Assembly: GCA_025464915.1 (NCBI GenBank)
Contig: JAODNF010000474.1
Coordinates: 1-9,131 of the forward strand
Direction: 5' to 3'
From: Frankiales bacterium
GTDB taxonomy: Bacteria; Actinomycetota; Actinomycetes; Mycobacteriales; SCTD01
Length of the DNA stretch: 9,131 nucleotides
Numbering within the stretch: the stretch's first letter is position 1; every line of letters starts with the position of its first letter. The translations under genes and the position numbers were made by a program. This document shows positions 5,481 through 9,131 of the stretch, piece by piece. Below the pieces are notes generated by a model that worked only from the letters and a program-made list of their open reading frames with translations, was not told the origin of the DNA and ran no database searches.

Positions 5481-7952
5481 TCAGGAGCGCGTGACCGCCA
5501 CGTCGCCCCTGGTCAGGATGCCGGCCTCGTCGAGGGCCACGGAGCCGTCCGCGGCCGTCACCACCAGGCGCACCAGGTCACCGGCGCTCCGGTCGGTCAC
5601 GGTCAGCGTGAAGCCGTAGCCGCTGGTGCCGGCGAGCGAGGCCAGCCCGGTGACCGTCGCGACGTTGCTGCTGTCGATCGACAGGTGCTGGACGGTCCCG
5701 GTGACCTTGCCGTCGCAGCGGTTGTCGAAGGTCAGCTGGCCGCTCGTCGAGGTCGAGAGCAGGCTGTGCTCCGCCGTGACGGCGAGGCTGCGCTTGCCGC
5801 CGGAGCCGTTCCACGAGCCCCCACCGCTCACCTTGCCCGCCGTGTCGGTGAGCGCGAGGCAGCTCACCGGGCAGGACAGGTCGGGCGGGGTGATCCCGAG
5901 CCAGGTCAGGGCCGTCGACGCGGCCTTGCCCGTGGTGGTGACGGTGACGCTCTGCGGTCCCGGAGCCCCCGAGAGGGCCTGGCCGTGCACGCGGCCGAAC
6001 GAGTCGGTGACGGTCGTGAGGTGGCCGACGCCGCCCACTCCCGACGAGGTCCAGACGACGGTCTGGTTCGGCATCGGCAGACCGGCGGCGTTCGTGACGG
6101 TCGCGGTGAGGTCGATCGGCTGACCCGTGACGGAGGCCGGCTGGGACGCGCTCAGCGCGACGGCCGCCGACGGACGGGCGGGCAGGACCACCGTCTTGGG
6201 GTACGTGGTCGACCAGAGGCCGCGGACGGACTCCTGGGCGCCGACGAGGCCGGGGTGCACGTTGACGGTCCAGGTGCCCGGCGTCGGGTTCACGACGGAG
6301 AGCCGCTCGTTGGGCGCCGAGGAGCAGTAGCTGCTGTAGCCGTTCGGCTGGGCGTTGGGGTCGCAGGCGAGGAAGGTGCCCGCGAAGGTGCTCCCGTCCG
6401 GCCGGAGCAGGTCGATGTCGAGGTCGGTGTTGGCGGGCAGGACCTTCTCGGGACCCCAGTCGATCATCACGTCCATGCTCGTGGCGCCCGGCAGCACCGC
6501 GTAGGTCGACGAGAAGGTGCTCGTCGGGGCCAGCAGGTCCCCGCCGGCGGTGCCGGCGAACGGGACCACGTCCGTGTTGAGCGCCGTCACGTAGCTGCCG
6601 GTCTTCGTCAGCGTCTGCGCGGCCTGCGTGGCGGCGAGGGCGTTCACGTAGCCCGCGCCCACGGCGTACTGCTGGTAGCCGGGCATCGCAGATGCCGTGT
6701 TCTGCAGGATGTTCCGGACCTCGAGCGGGGTCAGGTAGCGGCCCTTCTTGGCCTTCGCGGCCTGCTGCATCAGCGCGACGACGCCCGCGATGTGCGGCGA
6801 CGCCATCGATGTCCCGCTGCTCACGGCGTAGGACGCGGCGTCGGTGCCCGACGGCGCGTCGGCGTCCGGGGCGGCGACCGTCTGGGCATCGGCCGCGTCG
6901 ATCGTGAACCCGGTCGTCGCGCGGACGCTGGCGATCGAGTCGCCGGGAGCCGTCAGCGTCGGGTGCAGCTGCGGGTTCCCCGGCACGCCCTTGCTGCTGT
7001 AGAAGGCCTGCTGGTGGTTCTTCGTGCCCGACCCGACCGAGATGGCGTGCGGGTTGATGCTGAACTGGTTCATCGAGTCGGTGCGGGTGCCGTCGTTGCC
7101 CGCACCGAAGACGACCGAGATCCCCTTTGCCCAAGCGGCGTCGATGGCCTTGTTGACGGGGTGGTCCGGGTCGTACGGGGTGAAGGCCCCTGGGCCCCAC
7201 GAGTTGTTGATGACCTTGATGTTGTACTGGTCGGCGTGGGCGAGGGCGTAGTCGAACGCCGCCAGCACGTTCTCGGCCTCGACAGCCTCGCCGGTGCCGA
7301 AGCCGATGAGGTTGGCGCCGTAGGCCACGCCCCGGTAGCGCGTCGGGTCGGTGCCCGAGACGCCGTTGCCCGCCGCGATGCCCGCGACGTGCGAGCCGTG
7401 ACCGGATGACGTGTCGGTGTTGAGCTGGTCGGGGAGCACCACGACCGGGTCCTGGGCGACCTCCTGCCGGCCGAGGACCTTCACGTTCTGCACCGTCTTG
7501 ACCGGCGTGCCGCGGCAGAAGGCCGCCGCCCCACAGAGGTCCGGGTGGGTGCCGTCGACCCCGGCGTCGATGACGGCGATGCCGATGCCGGCCCCCGTCC
7601 AGCCGAGGCTCCCCCACACCTGGTCGGTCCCGTCGGACTGGGTCGCGAGGTCGCCGGGGGCGCTCAGCAGCTGGTAGGTCTCGTTGGGGTAGACGCTCTG
7701 CACGCCAGGAAGCCCGCGCAGCAGGCCAGCGAGCGACGCCGGGCCGACGACCACGGCCGACGGGATCTGGGAGAACCCGTGGACGGCGTCGCTCACGCCG
7801 TCGAGGACGCCGAGCTGGTAGTCGGACGGCGGCGCGTCGTAGGTCACGATCCAGGTCGTCAGCGGCACGTCCGCGCGGGCCGGGACCCCCTGGGCGAGGA
7901 CGGCCACCGCTCCGGCGAGGACGACGAGGCTCTTCTGACGCAGCGTGCTCAT
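5481..7952 (-). CDS. Secreted subtilisin-like S8 family serine protease with multi-domain C-terminus
   Basis: This is a secreted subtilase of 823 residues from the ATG at 7952. A signal peptide covers residues 1-27 (charged start, hydrophobic core, probable cut after ARA). Residues about 34-96 look like an I9-type inhibitor prodomain (TTWIVTYDAPP ... GVQSVYPNETY). The catalytic domain has D129 (VIDAGVD), H185 (GHGSHVAG), oxyanion N286 (GAGNDG) and nucleophile S382 (SSGTSMASPH), all intact. Next come a beta-rich PPC-like region (about 480-570), a bacterial Ig-like (Big_1-type) domain (about 593-685), and a C-terminal domain of about 115 residues with GKVSGGGSW, SGQLTF and YGFTLTVTD. Seven cysteines, mostly in close pairs, fit an exported protein. 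No sortase motif or anchor is seen, so it is probably released. An in-frame ATG at 7988 is an alternative start, giving 835 residues. Substrate is unknown. It lies between pheT and argC with no evident pathway link. Confidence 0.93.
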   Translation of the reverse strand: MSTLRQKSLVVLAGAVAVLAQGVPARADVPLTTWIVTYDAPPSDYQLGVLDGVSDAVHGFSQIPSAVVVGPASLAGLLRGLPGVQSVYPNETYQLLSAPGDLATQSDGTDQVWGSLGWTGAGIGIAVIDAGVDGTHPDLCGAAAFCRGTPVKTVQNVKVLGRQEVAQDPVVVLPDQLNTDTSSGHGSHVAGIAAGNGVSGTDPTRYRGVAYGANLIGFGTGEAVEAENVLAAFDYALAHADQYNIKVINNSWGPGAFTPYDPDHPVNKAIDAAWAKGISVVFGAGNDGTRTDSMNQFSINPHAISVGSGTKNHQQAFYSSKGVPGNPQLHPTLTAPGDSIASVRATTGFTIDAADAQTVAAPDADAPSGTDAASYAVSSGTSMASPHIAGVVALMQQAAKAKKGRYLTPLEVRNILQNTASAMPGYQQYAVGAGYVNALAATQAAQTLTKTGSYVTALNTDVVPFAGTAGGDLLAPTSTFSSTYAVLPGATSMDVMIDWGPEKVLPANTDLDIDLLRPDGSTFAGTFLACDPNAQPNGYSSYCSSAPNERLSVVNPTPGTWTVNVHPGLVGAQESVRGLWSTTYPKTVVLPARPSAAVALSASQPASVTGQPIDLTATVTNAAGLPMPNQTVVWTSSGVGGVGHLTTVTDSFGRVHGQALSGAPGPQSVTVTTTGKAASTALTWLGITPPDLSCPVSCLALTDTAGKVSGGGSWNGSGGKRSLAVTAEHSLLSTSTSGQLTFDNRCDGKVTGTVQHLSIDSSNVATVTGLASLAGTSGYGFTLTVTDRSAGDLVRLVVTAADGSVALDEAGILTRGDVAVTRS

Positions 7953-8085
7953 GCGGTCACGGTCCGCGCGAGGACCACCCCCGGCCATGGCCCGTTCGAG
8001 CCATTGACCCTGCGTGTCTGCCGTCCCGCGTGACCACCGGTGGACCAGGTGGACAACCGGGACAGCCGGTAACGCTGTGCGACAG
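7953..8085. other. Gap between pheT and the protease gene
   Basis: This stretch, 97 bp if the protease starts at 7988 instead of 7952, should hold the protease promoter, but I see no convincing -10/-35 pair. It contains a 10-bp perfect palindrome CCACCGGTGG (8034-8043), an imperfect 9-bp tandem repeat, and a small hairpin next to the pheT stop. Shine-Dalgarno signals are weak before both candidate protease starts. Confidence 0.5.
8042..8068. repeat. Three imperfect 9-bp tandem repeats upstream of the protease
   Basis: On the plus strand the units GGACCAGGT, GGACAACCG and GGACAGCCG follow one another without gaps. The last two differ by one base, and the first shares the GGAC core. The preceding nine bases (ACCACCGGT) are a weaker fourth copy. 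This could be a regulator-binding array for the protease or a chance product of GC-rich sequence. Confidence 0.35.
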
Positions 8086-8104
8086 CTACGTACCCCTGAG
8101 TACG
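8074..8104 (-). terminator. Two small hairpins around the pheT stop, weak terminator candidate
   Basis: Inverted repeat CGTAC-N6-GTACG (8104-8089) covers the last pheT codons. It is followed by GCTGT-CGC-ACAGC (8086-8074), whose first base is the last base of the pheT stop codon. Each stem has five base pairs and there is no U-tract, so neither is a classical intrinsic terminator. They may end or process pheST transcripts, or have no role. Confidence 0.25.
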
Positions 8105-9131
8105 GCTCCCAACTCGGCGGTGGCGGCCACAGCGGCGTCGCGGGCGGCCAGCACCTCGAGGTCGGTCAGGGTCCGGTCGGGCGCTCTGAAGCGCAACGCG
8201 TAGGCAAGGGACACCTTGCCCTCACCGACCTGCGGACCCGAGAACACGTCGAAGAGCCGGAGGTGCTCGAGCAGCTCCCCCGCTCCGGCACGCAGCCGGG
8301 CGGCCACGTCGGACGCGAGCACGTCCGCAGCCACGACCAGCGCGACGTCCACCGAGGAGGGCGGGTACGACGACACGACCGGGGCCGGTGCGGGGCCCGC
8401 CTGCGTGGCCCCCTGCATGAGCCGGTCGAGGTCGAGCTCGCCGACGACCGTGCGGGCCGGCAGGTCGAGAGCCGCGACCGTCCGCGGGTGCAGCTCACCC
8501 GCGGTGCCGACCGGCTCCCCGTCGAGGAGCAGGACACCGGCCCGTCCCGGGTGCAGCGGCGCGTCGTGAGAGCGGCCCACGGTGAGCGTCACCCCCACGG
8601 CGCGTGCAGCAGCCAGCAGCAGCTCCACCGCGTCGGCGACCCCGACCGGGTGCCCGGCCCGCCGGCCGGCCAGGGCGATGCCCAGGTGCCTGGGCTGGGC
8701 GGGCAGGGCGGCATCCAGGGCAGCGAGCTGGTCGTCGGTCGGCCGCTGCGTCGTCTTGGGCACCTGGTCCACCGGGTTGACCGCCCCGCGGAAGACCGAG
8801 CCCGTCTCGAACAGCGCGACGTCGTGCAAGCCGCGCCCCACGTTGCGCTGCAGGGCCGTGAGAAGCCCGGGGAGCAGGGCCGGCCGCAGCAGCGCCTCCT
8901 CCTCCGACAGGGGGTTGAGCAGCCGCGGCGGCTGGTGCCCCTCGAGCGCGAGCGTCGTCACCAGGTCCTCGGCGACGAAGGGCGGCATGACGACCTCGAC
9001 GAGGCCGGCGGCGGCGAGCGCGCGGGAGATGGTCCTCCGGTGCCGCTGGCTCGGGGTGAGCCCGCGGCCCGCGGGGGCCGTCGGGAGCGCGACCGGCACC
9101 GCGTCGTAGCCCTCGAGGCGGATGACCTCCT
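8086..9131 (-). CDS. pheT: Phenylalanyl-tRNA synthetase beta subunit, 5' part missing
   Basis: The beta subunit pairs with PheS in the (alpha-beta)2 enzyme that charges tRNA-Phe, in the cytoplasm. Only the last 347 residues are visible; the frame is open to the window edge, so about the first 450-500 residues lie outside. The visible part begins at the end of the B5 domain (EVIRLEGYDAVP). It continues through the catalytic-like core (NPLSEEEALLRPALLPGLL, NVGRGLHDVALFETGSVF, then GRRAGHP) and ends with a complete FDX-ACB tRNA anticodon-binding domain of about 95 residues (from SSYPPSSVDVALVV to GAVLRGT), roughly 8373-8086. Typical FDX-ACB text includes LRLFDVFSG, GKVSLAYALRFRAPDRTLT. An in-frame GTG at 9099 is internal, not a start. 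pheS would be expected just upstream, outside the window. The end of the protein looks intact and of normal composition. Confidence 0.96.
   Translation of the reverse strand, partial: EVIRLEGYDAVPVALPTAPAGRGLTPSQRHRRTISRALAAAGLVEVVMPPFVAEDLVTTLALEGHQPPRLLNPLSEEEALLRPALLPGLLTALQRNVGRGLHDVALFETGSVFRGAVNPVDQVPKTTQRPTDDQLAALDAALPAQPRHLGIALAGRRAGHPVGVADAVELLLAAARAVGVTLTVGRSHDAPLHPGRAGVLLLDGEPVGTAGELHPRTVAALDLPARTVVGELDLDRLMQGATQAGPAPAPVVSSYPPSSVDVALVVAADVLASDVAARLRAGAGELLEHLRLFDVFSGPQVGEGKVSLAYALRFRAPDRTLTDLEVLAARDAAVAATAELGAVLRGT

Noticed and set aside
5436..7409. A 657-codon open frame on the plus strand opposite the protease gene
   Set aside because: Its Arg/Gly/Val-rich translation has no recognisable motif, and the opposite strand encodes a protease with a signal peptide and full catalytic residues. 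Long antisense frames are expected in GC-rich actinobacterial genes.
8034..8043. Palindrome CCACCGGTGG as an intrinsic terminator
   Set aside because: The stem is short, there is no usable loop and no following T-tract. It is kept only as part of the gap description.
9097..9099. GTG as a possible pheT start
   Set aside because: The frame stays open to the window edge and the residues before it (EVIRLEGYDA) are conserved pheT sequence, so this is an internal valine.
1..9131. CRISPR arrays, tRNA or rRNA genes, insertion sequences, phage attachment sites
   Set aside because: No regularly spaced repeats, cloverleaf-like tRNA sequence, transposase motifs or terminal inverted repeats were seen by reading either strand. 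Nearly all the window is explained by eight coding regions.

Overview
The window is high-GC DNA with GC-rich third codon positions, GTG as well as ATG starts, and long empty reading frames opposite the real genes. Together with the gene order pheT ... argC-argJ-argB-argD ... argF, this points to an actinomycete (Actinomycetota). I cannot name the genus from the sequence. Every convincing gene lies on the minus strand, so the biological order runs from high to low coordinates.

Layout in transcription order: (1) the 3' part of pheT (9131-8086), the phenylalanyl-tRNA synthetase beta subunit, ending in a complete FDX-ACB domain. (2) A roughly 100-130 bp gap with small hairpins and an imperfect 9-bp tandem repeat. 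(3) A secreted subtilisin-like S8 serine protease (7952-5481) with signal peptide, prodomain, intact catalytic residues and a multi-domain beta-rich C-terminus. (4) A very short AT-rich gap holding two adjacent ARG-box-like sequences and a possible promoter. (5) The arginine operon argC (5437-4433), argJ (4380-3232), argB (3235-2333), argD (2336-1155), a stand-alone response-regulator receiver gene (1158-787), and argF (787 to the window edge, 3' end missing).

ArgB phosphorylates N-acetylglutamate, ArgC reduces the acyl phosphate to the semialdehyde, and ArgD transaminates it to N-acetylornithine. ArgJ moves the acetyl group back to glutamate and releases ornithine, and ArgF carbamoylates ornithine to citrulline. 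From argJ to argF every junction overlaps (ATGA, GTGA, ATGA, TGATG), so these five genes look translationally coupled. argC and argJ are separated by 52 bp containing a perfect palindrome over the argJ ribosome-binding site.

Two genes do not belong to the arginine or phenylalanine pathways. The protease sits between pheT and argC, which are directly linked in mycobacteria. The 123-residue receiver protein has no output domain and overlaps both argD and argF. The receiver gene is the most unusual element here: its position suggests a phosphorelay-type protein made in stoichiometric coupling with the late arginine enzymes, but no partner kinase or target is visible in the window.
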